DNA of 64,000 nucleotides from the NCBI GenBank assembly GCA_964057225.1, contig OZ059894.1, positions 5,642,001-5,706,000 on the forward strand, read 5' to 3'. A program made the translations under genes and the position numbers. Shown one piece after another: positions 1-13,800 of the stretch (within the stretch, counting starts at the first letter, position 1; each line of letters begins with the position of its first letter). The notes under the pieces were generated by a model. It was not told the DNA's origin. It ran no database searches and saw only the letters and a list, made by a program, of their open reading frames with translations. This DNA comes from Auanema rhodensis. Its lineage: Eukaryota; Nematoda; Chromadorea; Rhabditida; Rhabditidae.

Positions 1-522
1 AACTAATATGTGTTTGAAGTTTTTAATACTTTAAAAGTTAAAAAAATCATTTATACCTAGGGAAATTAAAAAATTTACAAAATCGCAAAAGAGTATGAAG
101 GTAACATAAAATATACATGAAATATGAAATGATCTATTGACGAATCCAAACATTTTCAAAAGGTAAACCAAATAATTCTCAGATACTTATCATATTTGAA
201 CTGTTGTAATATACAAAAAATGATATGAGATGAGAAAGATTGAACTAAGGTTTTAATATACAAAATATTATGCTCTTTAGTTTATTAAAAATGTACTGAA
301 TGGAAATAGGGAAACAATTTTTCTAAAAATATGGATATTCGACAAAATGCGTAAGTTTTGTTATTTGAGATGTAATGATAATTATATACATAATATGAAA
401 TACATCAACGATATGACTATTAGACATCTGAGGCATTAAGCAAAATTTATGTGGGTTCACCTTGTCCGCAATCAAATTCAAAAAAAGTTTATAAAAGCAT
501 CTGAAACTGCAGAATATGATTC
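1..522. other. AT-rich flank, no gene seen
   Basis: Downstream flank of the minus-strand GPCR gene. Both strands were read; only short AT-rich open frames occur, with no splice-consistent coding stretch. It presumably holds the receptor's 3' UTR and then intergenic DNA. Confidence 0.5.
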
Positions 523-3500
523 TTACAGAGCAGTTATGCTAAGATCTCTTTTTCCTAGCTGTGCCGCTGGTTTCATTATCGTGTGCAAACGAAACCCTGG
601 TGTTCCTGCATCAAGTTCGGCTTGCCAACGTGTTCGAGAACGTGTCAGATCATTAGCGCTTACAGCGTCGTCACCCCATCCGCTATCACCATCGTCATCA
701 GCTAGTGTCATAGCATTTCCTGGATCAAAACAACCCGGACTCCAATCCAGATTCGGTAATTGACGTTGAGATAATGGTTGCCATACGGGGGATATTCGTT
801 CATTCTCTACAAAATTTTTGCCGTACAATAGCAGTGAAAAATGAAATCACTAGTCACCTGTCTCACCTAAATCTACAGTGGTTTTTTCATTTTCTGATAC
901 TATAGCTGTGACGGCTTGGTAAGCTCCTTGATAATCACGACGTTTTACAAAACAGCAACAATATTCTTGGCGTATTAATCTCAGCAAATGAGCTCCATGA
1001 TGCCTGAAAGAACGATTGGTAGAAACACTGCTGGAGATTTAATTCAATAATGATCTTACTGAAAACATTCTCTATAATCCTTATTAAAAATCATATATAT
1101 GACGCAGTTAACAGATGAATTAAAAATAACTAAGAAGTTACTGGCGTCTGAGAGCAAATTAACCACTAATGGATCTGGGATAGAAAATGTTTCAATCATA
1201 TTAACAACCAGAGCCTTAAAATAAATTTTGATTGCTTTCAATATTGTAAGAGCACAAACGAACCAAAGTATTGCAAGCCAGAAAGAGAATCACAACCATG
1301 ATCATCGTAATAGTATCGTCTCCTGCACCATCATCTGCTTTTGCTGGTAATGATGCATCATGAGCTGAATTGCTAAAAAGAAAAAAAGTCACATATATGT
1401 GACTATCACCATGTAGAAACCATAGTATTTTTTGAAAAAAAATGAAATCGAACCTATCTTTGCTTTTTTTTCTTTCTAAACTCTGTCGACACAGAATTAT
1501 GGCATTCAAACATAAAAGAAATAAAAATGGTAACAAGGTCATCAGTACCATGTACATATATATATTATAAATAACATTAATCGTGAAGAATAAAGAAGTT
1601 GGGCAAATTTCTATTATATGCTCCTAAATTCAAAATAGCAGCTTTTTAATAATTTATTCTATATTACCTGACTAGCTTCATGGAAGCATTTCCGCAAATT
1701 GAACTGGGGAAACCGAAGGGAGTTATACATGATTGACACAATAATAACTGTGAAGCAAATTTTTTTTGCTTGTTGAACAGTACAATAACTTTTTGACAAT
1801 GATTTCCAACAAACCTAAATAAATGAAATGAAAACTTTTCTTTTGAAATAAGAAAATATTTTTTGTTTTCATTAACGTTATTAATTTACATTGATATAAC
1901 AGTCAAATGCTGCAGCAACTGTGAAATAGATACTACACGATTGAGCCATATATCCAAATGGAAGTGTGTATACAGTTGTGTATGGAGCTCTTGCCAGCTC
2001 CGGAATATATGATCGTGCTGAATCTAAAACGTTATGTTGAATAACTCTATAGAATATGATATGCAGGGTTTGTTGTTCTACTTGTTCTTACTGATATACC
2101 ACTTTTTTGAAATGTAAAATGTGTAAATTCAAATACTTTTCAAATAAAAAAGTTCATGATGTCTGTTTAGAAAAGATAAACAAACCGATCCAGAAAATGA
2201 ATAAGCCGGTAACAATGACTAAAAAATCGCTACAGGCAAGAAATAGCAAATATGTATTAGCTGAACTTCGTAACCTGAATGTCTATATTAGGATAGTAAT
2301 TCATATAATTAAACAACCTTTTTCTTGTAAATAGAAAAACATTTATAATATTTGTGAAAACTCCAAAAACTGATAATGACGGTAAGGCTATGATAATGAG
2401 CAAATAATTATACCTGAAAATATCAATAAAAGTGAAACTGGAATGTATAGATTTATTCTAGCAAATAAAACCTTTCTGAAGTCAAGTACATTCATCTTCA
2501 ATTTTTATAACTTTTCTTAAACTTTCTAACAACAAAAAAGAGCAATTGTCTATCAAATTGTATTCTCAAATGTAATTTAAGTAGAAGAGGAATGGATAGC
2601 CATTTGTAGATTAGCCTCAAAGGACTATGTTGGAAGTTCATAGACCGAAGAAGTAAATGAAAATCATATAAGAATTCTACTAACTTCCATCAATCTTCTA
2701 TTCGATTTAAGTCTAATAGAATCTAATGAATTCCCATGCAGTATGCGTACATCTCATTTGCGATAACAATAAATTAATTTAGCTTTTAGGAGTTGTCTCC
2801 AAAGTTTCAGACTGTTTTATTATAACATTTTTTTGATTTGTCAATGAATATACCAATGAATCTAGTACTTTTGACAAGTTCATTTTCTAAACCTATTTTT
2901 TTAACTTCTAAAATTTAGAGAGCCTGCTATGAAATAATATTGAAACAGTAATAAAGAAATTACCAAGCATATAACGGCGAATAGTCTTCTGTCTGAAGAT
3001 CGGAGCACATACAAACTGCTCTATCAATTACATCTGTTATATTATCTGCTGATACGTTCACCTCTTGCATTATACTGAAAAAAAATCTTGAAATCATTGT
3101 TATTTATGTTTTCACTATTATAAAAATATTTTCCCTTAATGCAAAGCCAACTTGCCTAAAGAGTTAAAGAATACGTGAAAAAGTGAAACTTTTTACATAC
3201 TTATATTGCAAACGTTTTGTTTGTTCTTTATGATCATTCCTATGAACTTAATAGAAGAAATTCCCTGAATTTTTACTTTCAACTTATTCGTTGCACTTTG
3301 CTTAATAGCTTTTGATAGTATTTGACATAAAAAATGATAAAAAGCAGCAACACCGTTCTGAACATCTCCAAAACTAAGCTATTAGTTTGTCTCAGGAGAA
3401 TAATTCATCAAACCTTATATATCTTATGCATATGTTCTTGGTCTGCTCTATATGTCCAGAGCTTTGCTAATAGATTCACCTTTTCTTTACTATAAAGCTT

Positions 3501-3863
3501 ATCAAACCACATAAATACATGATTTATACCAGTAGAGCAATAACTTAAAATGTATAATAACCTTTCAAAATAATACTTTTCTCATCCGCAATTTGCATGT
3601 TTGATAAAATTATGCTTTTATATATTTATGGATGTATATGTATATGTACATAGTTCAGATATATTTTCTCACTTATTCCTTTTTTCTTATTTTATTCACT
3701 TGCATTATAGCACAGAGTTGTCAAAAACATCTATTTGAATTGAATAAAAATATTTTGAAGTTTTTAATATGAATAACATGAGAAATGATTTCCTAACTTA
3801 CTCAGGAAATATTGGAATCATTCCAGAAAAGGTTATCTTCGTAGGCCCTACAGCATCTAACAT
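523..3863 (-). CDS. FMRFamide-like neuropeptide GPCR (class A, 7TM)
   Basis: Plasma-membrane receptor, probably for a short neuropeptide, signalling through G proteins. Eleven in-frame exons join to about 497 aa: 3863-3802, 3074-2964, 2413-2318, 2274-2186, 2023-1890, 1814-1668, 1623-1454, 1372-1264, 1214-1060, 1003-867 and 806-523. The N-terminus has N-glycosylation sites (NVS, NIT). TM1 (IIIALPSLSVFGVF), TM2 (LLFLACSDFLVIVTG, with the conserved LAxxD), TM3, TM4 (FTVIIVSIMYNSLRFPQF), TM5, TM6 and TM7 (NSSVNCVIYMIF, in place of NPxxY) follow in order. ECL cysteines are present. The YNSxRF segment and the IFNSSxNxxIY TM7 are typical of the nematode FRPR/FMRFaR-like group. The TM3 end reads AAFDCYINV, so the DRY arginine is missing. 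The start is the ATG of an upstream exon ending in a perfect GA|GTAAGT donor; a second in-frame ATG is at 3070. The C-tail is acidic and Cys-rich (EYCCCFVKRR). The exact subfamily is unsure. Confidence 0.85.
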
Positions 3864-6800
3864 CTTGTTGTTCAAACAGTCAAAAGAAAAGTTTGTGCTT
3901 AATTCAATAAAAACATACGGAACAAGGTGAAGAAAACTAAAATAAATCGGTGAAATGAATGCAAAAAATTGAAGACGGAGATATTTGATAGAAAAAATGA
4001 ATAACTAATCGAAATCTATATATGTAACTAAAAAGAAAAAATCCTTAAAATTAATATAATTAAGAATTATATGTACAATTCATTATTGTTCTATATATTA
4101 GATCCATAGAAAATGTTGCAGATAATTCAAATTTTAAATTGGAAATAGTAAATAGTAAAGGAAAGATAATTCCATAGATTAATACCCTCCAAGTTTTTAT
4201 ATCTTATATAAGAGTTCAGATAGATATTTTGAATTAAACAAAATTTTTAATTAGTTGTACAAGCTAATATATTTACGAACATTTTTTGTACAACGTTTTA
4301 AGTAGTTACTTAGCTACTTGAATGTATTGAGATCGTATTCCTTCATTAGTCTACTAATCACTATCGTCTTTTATACGGACACAACAAAGAAAAATATAAT
4401 AAGTCATAATAATTCTCACTAGTTAAAAACGACACTTTGGAACGGATATTAAATGAAAACTTAAGAATGAAAGATTTGAAGGTCCCATTATGGATCGCAT
4501 TATCTAGTTGTTCCATCTTGCTAAGCAGCCGGGACATGATGATTCTCCCATAATGTGAACAAGGAAGAATGCAAAAAAGCTACATATAGAGCACATGATA
4601 GCTAAAAAAGAAGCAAGAAGGAAGGAACAAGACGTGTTAAATCGAAATCTAAAGACATCCTCTAAGGATTCAGTATCTTTAGACAGCTCCTACTTCTTTT
4701 ACAAAGTAGGATGACAAAAAAATGAATGTAAAAAAAAATAGAAAAATATTCAAAAAACAAATTGTTGCATTTGCATGACGTTGTTGAAAATAGATAATAG
4801 AACAGTAATAAAAAATATAAGGAAAAGAGCATGACAGACCTGAGATAAAACATAAAAATAAAAAAAAATATATAAAACTTAGTCTGTAATATAATTTTAT
4901 AATAATAACTAGGAGAAATAACAACATATATATCTTAAAACCCTAAACTTTCAAAAATTAATTTTGATTAATAAAAAATATAGGCTGTGTGAAAAGGGCT
5001 AATGAGAATGGTTATGATTCTCCAACGAGGAGGAGCAGCACTGCTTAGACTACATAAATATTATATAACAACAGAGGATATGTGTTATTTGGTCATTAAC
5101 TTTTGTAATGAAAGAAGAGAAAAAATTTTTGAAGACACATGTATTGCAGATAGAGCTTCTATGACTAAGTGGAGGTTGGCTCGTTCTCCTGCGTCTACGA
5201 ATGAGCTTTCAAGCCTATTGAAGAAGAAACAATTTTCAATTTACTTTTCCTTGCTAAATTGGTTGGATTGAAACTATTCATATCATGTAATTGAAAGTAT
5301 TTGAATTGAAAAGAAGAAATCCAAACAACATTCCCTAGTCTGAGAAGAAATAAACGAAATGTAAGAGAATGAGAGAAAAATACGATCAAGTTGATGAAGC
5401 AAGGATACAGTAAAGCTATAACCGTAATTGAAAATTAATCTTGCTGGACGAATGTAGAAAAACCTTATTTTATCGACAAGTTGAAAAAGTTTCAGAGGAC
5501 AGACACAGGGGGGAAGAGCAGCTGAACATTGGTTTTATACTTACTTTTCTTCCAAATAAGAGACAATACATGTCTTTATACTTGTAAGAAAAATTCTTTT
5601 TTTTAATGAAAAATTGAAAGAAGATCAGGAAGTATGGACATAATGCGAGAGAAAAAATTAAAAACATCATACTTATTCGTCTCAAAAAGAAAAAAATAAT
5701 AAAAAATTCAATACCAGATACGCATCTGATTAACGACACTTGTGACGGATATGGAAGAGATAAGCAGTAGAATGAAGGGGGCATAAAACTTAAAACTCAC
5801 TAACAACTATAAGCAATTTCGAAGAAAATTGGAAAAAAGGTTTTTATTTGAAATTGCTAGTAAAGTGTCACATATTCATGAGCTACATTATCTATAGCAG
5901 TATTGTAAAATGTGTTAAGTATTTGAAAATGTTCATATTTTTTATTAGCTTATATGATGAAGATGCAACTTTGTGAAGATGCAAATTTGTGCAGGTTCAT
6001 GAAATAACCGAAATATTACTCAAAAATATTGTCAGATTGAACAAAAAAGGAAATTTCAAAAAAAAAATTTTAACCTTCATAAACACATTTATTAAAAATT
6101 TACAATAAAATGATTATTCTTGTTCTTTTTTTGATTGTTTTCAATTTTTGCTTGATTAATTTAAAATATTATAATTGATTAACTAAAATATTCTTATCTG
6201 CTTATGTTGGAAAATGTTGTATATCTACTCCCATCCTTCATTTCTGTTTACTTTCAAACTTTTGAGATGAATAAATACAGGAAATATAAAGCAAAACAAT
6301 TATCATGAGGTAAACTGATTGTTGTAGAATCTGAAGAGAATACGTTAGAACAGTGCATAGTGCAGAATTAATTGGAAAAAACGTCAACAAAGCTGAATAT
6401 GTCACACTTGGTTATTGAACATTTTTTTGTGTATGAAATTTCACAAAAGTTTACGAACTAACATTTGAAAATCTGCCTTTCTCATTCTTTTAGAAGATTA
6501 TTTATGCAAATTGTATTTAAATCTGATTTATGTATATAAAATATAAGGTAACATAAATATATGTTATTAGAAAATATTTTATCTACTTTCATAAAACATT
6601 TAACATGTAAGAAATTAGAGGTGAAAATTAATTATAACAAGATGAGATTAATTTCTTTGGAACTTTAGAAAGTTTTTCAGCATTTTCATCTGATGAGGTA
6701 TGAATTTAAGAATGTACCTTCATTCATGATGGAGATATAGAAAGAATTCTCATGAGACGGGAGACTACAAGTGATGTTATCATGGAATATTCACATTTTT

Positions 6801-9800
6801 AAAAAACCGAGGCTTCTTCAAGGAGTAAATTAAGAAAAATCGTCAAAAAAAATATCGTCAGATATGCTCGTTAGGATTCATATACCCTTGAACTTAAAGC
6901 AATAATTCAGAACGTTCTTCTTCTTTTCTGGTCATTTTTCTTTCTAGCATTTACTATCTCATTCCGTCTCGTTACTCTTCGAACTAGTTGGTTCACTCAT
7001 AAATTATGCTAAATTTCCATTTTTTTTGAAGAATGAGAGTAAAATTAAGTGGATAAATTAAATATATACTTTTCACTTACGATGTCCCACCCCTCATCTC
7101 TTGAATAACTTTATTATCCGTATCATTCTGTGTGCCATACCATGATCTGTGGATGTATCCAAAATATATTGTTGAAAAACAATTTTTTTGAAGTCAACAT
7201 ATGTTGTTCTGATGGCTCGCTACTTTGAAATGTTTTAGTCCGCAACAATCAGCAGCATCGATTTTAAAAATATATAACTGGTGGGTACAAATTGGGACAT
7301 AAAAGTTTGAAAAAAATAGTTCACTTCATTCTAAGAACATTAATTTTTTTTAAGCCTATGCACTTCATGTATCCCTTTTTTTAAAGTTTGTTTAAAATTT
7401 TGAGTTAATGGTTTAAAAAAAAAATGTTTTACTACTCCGATTTTCAATGTTAAATTTGAAAAAATATTAGATTTTTATTACTTTCAAAACATTTAGAGTA
7501 AGTAAAATCCCTGAATAAATATGATACATTTACATATTCTCTGTATACATAAATTCCTGAAAGTTTTCATAGACCTAAATCAGTTCAGAAATAACTTCAT
7601 GCTTAGAGAAAAAAGTTAATAAACATGCGTGAATATTGAATAATTAATGAAATATATGTTTTGAAAATGTACATGTTTCTAAAGATACTTGATTGAAGAA
7701 AATAATAATTTCGTCTATTTAGTACATTACTTGAGAATTGTAGAAAAGATTCATATGAAGCAATTTGTACTCATTCATTCATATTTGTTGATATGACAGC
7801 TTCTTCGAAGTTCTATTATTATAATATTATGCCCTCCCTCTCTGTAAGATCTTTATTTCACATACATATGTTTCTCTTCCATAATCTCATGTGATTCTCT
7901 AGAGATTTTAGCTCAAGTACAAAAAGGTCTCTCTGCTCATCCTGTTGAGCAATATTGTTTCAGCTGTTTCAAATGGAAGAAACAAGAACTACTAGATGAT
8001 TTTTTCATTCGAATACTATGACATAATTAAAAAAAGCCAATTGAATACACATACCTGTATTTCTATTTGACCAAATAAAACACAGAATCCAGAAGCTTAG
8101 ATTTAAAGAAAGAAGCCCAATCTGTGAAATGAAAATATAAAAAAAAGAAACTGAATTATACGAAGTAATATTAATCAAGAACGTTTCAAAACAACATTTA
8201 TGCTATCAGAGAATAATAGGAAGCAAATTAATTGACTTTTTTATCTTATGATTCTTCGGTATGAAGAAAAAAATAGAAAGGGAAAAAAGTAACCATTGAG
8301 TTAGCCGTACTATTTTCAGAAACAAAAGTAGAAATATGAGATTAATTGTTTTGCATTAATTAAAAGCAAAGCAGTACAATAAAACAAAAAAAAATAATAA
8401 TTTCAAAAATATATTTAAACTGTATGAAAAAATATTATATGAATCAAACAAGAAAGCACAATCGAACATCATAAAATATCTTTAAAAAAATACAGAAAAT
8501 GTAAATTCAACCCAAGAAGGCCAACGTCATATTAAGCGCATTGAGTGAAAATGACAGAAATTGGAAAAACGAAACTGTCATATTCATTTAAAAAGAACTA
8601 CATTCGTGCAAATGCCGTCTTTAAATCTTTGTTTCTCGATGAAGCTTCTTCATTTTCATTCGATTCGCACCCTCTTTCTATGTTTCCCTTTTTTCTCTAC
8701 TCTTTAACAAGTTATCCTTTTCGTACTGCTTCCTTTTAGATTATTTCTAAACGAAGTGACGAAATACTAAATCTTAGCGTTTAAGTACAGAAAATTCGAA
8801 AAATTCTAAAAGTAAATTTGAACACAAATTATAAACAAAGGTGTGATAGAAAAGAAGATAATGTGTGAAAAAAGCCAAAAACTCTTCTACTTGCCTCAAA
8901 ACTTCATGAAATGTATACTGCGATGCAATTTGATGCTGAAAAGTTTGGGTAAGATGGAAAAATAGGTGTAGACATTGCTTTGAATATTTAACTATTTGTA
9001 TACAAAAAAATTGGAAAAAAATATAGAAAAAGATATACATAAACAACGCTGTTGCCAATTACTTCAGATACACCGAGCTATTCTTTCAAAATCAGAAATG
9101 AAACTATAAAAGATGAACTACTATTTAGAAAGTTTTTTATTGTATTTTTTGTAAATATTTTGCCCTAAGCATTGGAAAAAATGTTCTTTTTTTCTCTTCT
9201 CAATTTGCTACACGTATACGCTGAAAAACTTCCTCTTGAACATGCATTTCATGTATGTATGTTTTCAAAGTTAGGTTTTGAAGAGTATAGTCGCAGAAAA
9301 CATCTCAGGATTATTCGAAACTCTAGCAAACGATCAGTAAACTTATCAAATTCAACAAATTTGTAGAATATTTTCAAAAGTTTTAAAAAGTCTCAACATT
9401 ATTATGCAATGATCTAAATTAGAAAATGTAAGATAAAATATGATGTGAAATTGACTTTGTATATTGAATAAGATGAATTCAAGTGACCAACAACAAAATC
9501 TTTTTATTTTTAACATGATTGAAAAAGAAAAAGTTCATGAAAAGATTTCTCAAATGCTCAATCAAATAACAGAAACAGACATGCGTAAACTATTTTGAAA
9601 AATTGAAAGTGTTCTATAGAGTTTGATAAGTTCAAATATGAAGAACGAAAGACGCGAATAGTCATTAAAATCCGGAAAAAATAGTGATCATTCTGTATGT
9701 TCATAATAATATATGAAAGGTTTTCATAATGATTTTTGAGTAAAATGTTTTTGGTGCATACATGCATATACAAGCTTGTGAGATATAAAGGAAGGAGAGA

Positions 9801-10778
9801 ACTATTTCATAGACATCAAGTATAAATGATAAACTATACCATAATATATGTGAATATATATATATATATATATAGATATATGGATATATAGATAAATAGG
9901 TAGCAATATTAATTTATAGATATAGATATATAATATCAGTTTCTGTGCCGCGTTGGGTGAGTACTATGCGAACTAAATTGTCTACTTTCTGTTATTATCA
10001 TCAATCAACAGGTTGAAGGGGGATGTTGTTGATAAAGCTTCGTGAGTATCTTTTTTATCTTTTATAAATGTCCTTTAGTCGTCACGAATGTATATATAAG
10101 AACCGACTATAAGAAGAATGGAACATGATTAACAACTTTTCATGGGCCAATCATTTAATTTCCTTTTTCTATTATCCTTCACTTTTTCTTCTTTCCTATG
10201 TTTTCGCTACCCTTTCGGATATTAATTCGTATAAACGGATGATGTCTGCGGAATTCTGGAGTTAGAAAACTGACAGAAAAGCAACACCGCGGAAAAAATT
10301 CTTCTAAAAATTTCGCTTCTTCGATCATTAAACCATAATATCAATATGATTACCAGTAAGGAATTTAGCAAATAAATCTAAAAAACAAAATCTTGTCATA
10401 AGACTGAAAATAGATGTTTCATTTTTTAATAATGCATATGCTTTTCTTATACAACAAAGGGATTGTTAGATTTGTGGGGAAGAAGAAACGAACGAAAGCA
10501 CCAACATGAGATAGAAAATAACATACGGTTCCTATAAATTTGGCGAATATGTCAGAGCAATCGTCACCTGTACTCTATTATTGTTTTCTTTCTGTTTTTA
10601 AAATTTACTGGCTTCATCTTCCATTCTTTTACCCCCACACAGAAAAACTATCCAGTTTCTAACGAATTCATTATGTTTCACACACGTCATATAGTATACC
10701 AGAATTGGAAAAAAATTGCAGATGAGGAAGTGGAAAATGGTTTGATACCTATCTGAATAATAGAGAGATATATGCAGT

Positions 10779-10781
<3 letters not shown>

Positions 10782-10811
<30 letters not shown>
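10782..10811. repeat. (TA)n microsatellite
   Basis: About 15 perfect TA dinucleotides inside the first gene-poor region. Confidence 0.9.
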
Positions 10812-10815
<4 letters not shown>

Positions 10816-13800
10816 TTGATTACTTACTTATTTATTTATATTGACTGGAAGAATTTTAAAAATGAAATGAATACAACATTTTCTAAAAAAAATCTTTGTA
10901 ATATTACATGAAGAAACATGAAAAAACCTTCTGAATCCAAATTCCCCAATAAAGTTAGTAGATCATATCCCGTTTTTTTCTAAAGGCCTGGAAAATAAAC
11001 AGACTTTTTAAAATATTGAGAAATGTAGTAAAATCAACTTCACAATATGAATATATTTACTAGTTTTAAAAAGAAGATCGAATACTTAGCAATATAACTT
11101 TTGAAACTATGAAAGTCTCGCAAATGTAAAAAAAATAAAAACAAATACTTATTCATTAAGAATCGAAAATCTGTAATAAAGAACAATACAGCAAAGTGAA
11201 GCGTTGGATAATACGAATATTCAGCACAGTTTTCATTCTTCAAAGGACAAACTTCGTAGATAGATAGGCTACATAGTCTTGCTTTAAACATAGTGGAACA
11301 TCAGGCGAAATGAACATTTCTTCACGCAAATTGCCAAAACATTCATATAAAATTCAAAAAAAAGGAAGGCAAAAAGGAAGGCAAAATAATTTGATACGAA
11401 AAATCAGAATTATAACGATTTAGTCTGACATTGTAATGAAAAGCTAAGCATAAAACTTAATTCAATATATGTTTCTATGCACATAAATGCTATATCTTTT
11501 TATTTATTTTGCATTAAAGAAAAAATATATAAATGTTACATGTATGTATATATGTATAACCGTGTTTGCATGTGTATATGTGTGTATATGTACATGTATA
11601 TGTTGATGAGTTAAGATGCACTATCACTGTTCTTTCATTTCTTTCTTTCATTATTTTTTTTCTTCCTCTCGTCTCAAAAAATTGATGAACAACTGTTTGC
11701 AGACTCCTTTTTTGAGATATTTTATTTTCTCAAAACAGTGGTACATTGTATAATCTACTTCCACAGATAATCTTTCATTAATTTCAAATGATAGGTCTAC
11801 ATCATAAATACATTTATTTCAAAAACTTATTTTATATTTTTTATTATTATCTTATTATCTTATAATTTTTGAAATTACCAGAGAAAACATTGTTCTATTT
11901 CTAAAGAACAAGATTCTTTCGCTATTATTAACAGCATTTATTTTTCGAAACTTCTACCAAAGTTCTTCAAATTATAATGAGTTTGAACTACTGCTGATGT
12001 CAAATATTATCTACTTTTGAACATCAAATGAAAACTATCTAAAGGACAAAAACCAAAATACGTGCATTTTATTCTAAGAAAATGAAAGCAAAGTAATGAG
12101 GGATTCACTTTTTTTACATTTTATTGAGTATTTTTGAACTGCAACAGGTATCAATAAATGCCACATATATTTTAAAAAAATTTTCCTTGTTTAGCATTAC
12201 TAACTAGGATAATTCCCGAGTGAATAAGATACATACTATTCAGTTTTCTATGCCCATATTGACTTTTAGTTAAAAAAAAAAGACAAAAAATGACATTGAG
12301 GATTAAAAACAAGAAAATTATGTTTGTGATATAATTAAAAACCAGAAAAAAGAGAGTAGAGATTGTTCTGAATCCAATGAGCAGAGCTCAAAGTCTTGCT
12401 CTTTTATTTTTGGTTAACTAGAAATTTGCGGAGTAGTTTTCGAGATGATATTCGTAAAAATCCGTTGTTTTTCTTATTTTAATCTTTAAAAAAAAAACAA
12501 ATTCCGATGAATTCAATCAAACTAGAGAGTTTGAATATATTACTCTCTAAAATTTTTAAAAAATATCGATAGAAACGTCAAATCAGAAAAAAACAAATTG
12601 TCAATCATTTGCGTTATGTTTCTCATGAAGTAACTTGCGTACCGGTATACCGAGAGAACAGAACTTTTTAATTTCCTGTTAAATTAGCTGATGCTTTATG
12701 TACTTTCATCACATAGCTGACTATTATAAAAAATATATAAAACAATATCAAACTTTTAAAATATGAATTCGTGGGATAGAACTAAAAAAAAATTATTTTA
12801 AAAAATTAATTTGAAAAATTAAATGAACTAAAGAAACGAGCGCATATAAAATTTATAAATATTCTCAGTTTGTCATGCCTACTTACTCATTCTCATTCAT
12901 TAGTGTTATAATCTTTTCTTTAGAATTATTTGACTAATTCGTATATTCTTCCCTTTCCGAGGATTTCGTAAGTTTCATAAGAAATAATTGTTCAAATACT
13001 ATACACATATGAGTAATCGTTCAAATTATTTAATATGCATAGAACATTATCTCTTGAATCCAGAAATTTTCATAAACAAAATGAAAATAATTAAATTGAA
13101 CGTTTATTTGGATTTAATCTAGAAATACTGAAAGAATTGAACTGTTCGCATTAGTTTTATAAAGATTCTTCTTAGGCGAAAATAATTTTTGTTCAAATTT
13201 TAGTTCAATATGAACTTCTTTTTTAATATAAGAAAGTTAATTATTACTTCAATAAAATTCTCTGAATATAATTAAATAAAAATACAAACTTTATGAACCC
13301 AAAAGAACACAACTTGTAAAAAAAACATCGACATCTCTTATATAAAGGTATAAAATATAAAAAAATATTAAGTTGTGCAATTATAGATCTTTTAGCTTGT
13401 TTTTTTCATACACTAAATCAGGAATAAAAAGAAAAATAAGGAATGTTAAGTATTAAGGCAATAAATACAAATTATATGATTTAAAGTTGAATATATAGAA
13501 TGATAGAGAATGTTGTCACTTTTTAGGCCCAAATCTTCATCCTTTACTTGTGAACAGCAGTAAAAAAATGAATGAGAGCTTGAGCATTCGGAACTCGAAA
13601 CGAACAAAAACTGAATAAGAGAAATAAACAGAGATGGACGATGATGTTCCTTCTGCTTGGTTACAAGTAATGTACGTCGGGGAACATTAAAGACAAATGA
13701 TCGTCATGTCAGATGGGTCTAGCTGTCCTTTACCAGAGATGCCCGAGGGGATTCGAAGTTGGAACGCATGCCAAAAAAGAAAAACTAAATTCAAGATCAA

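Noticed and set aside
449-763. 104-codon plus-strand open frame
   Set aside because: It lies antisense to the last GPCR exon, whose frame is fixed by the rest of the receptor.
13690-13775. tRNA-like B-box (GATTCGAAG / CTTCGAATCCCC)
   Set aside because: The loop-like TTCGAAT is present but the flanking bases cannot form a T-stem, and no acceptor, D or anticodon stems fit on either strand.
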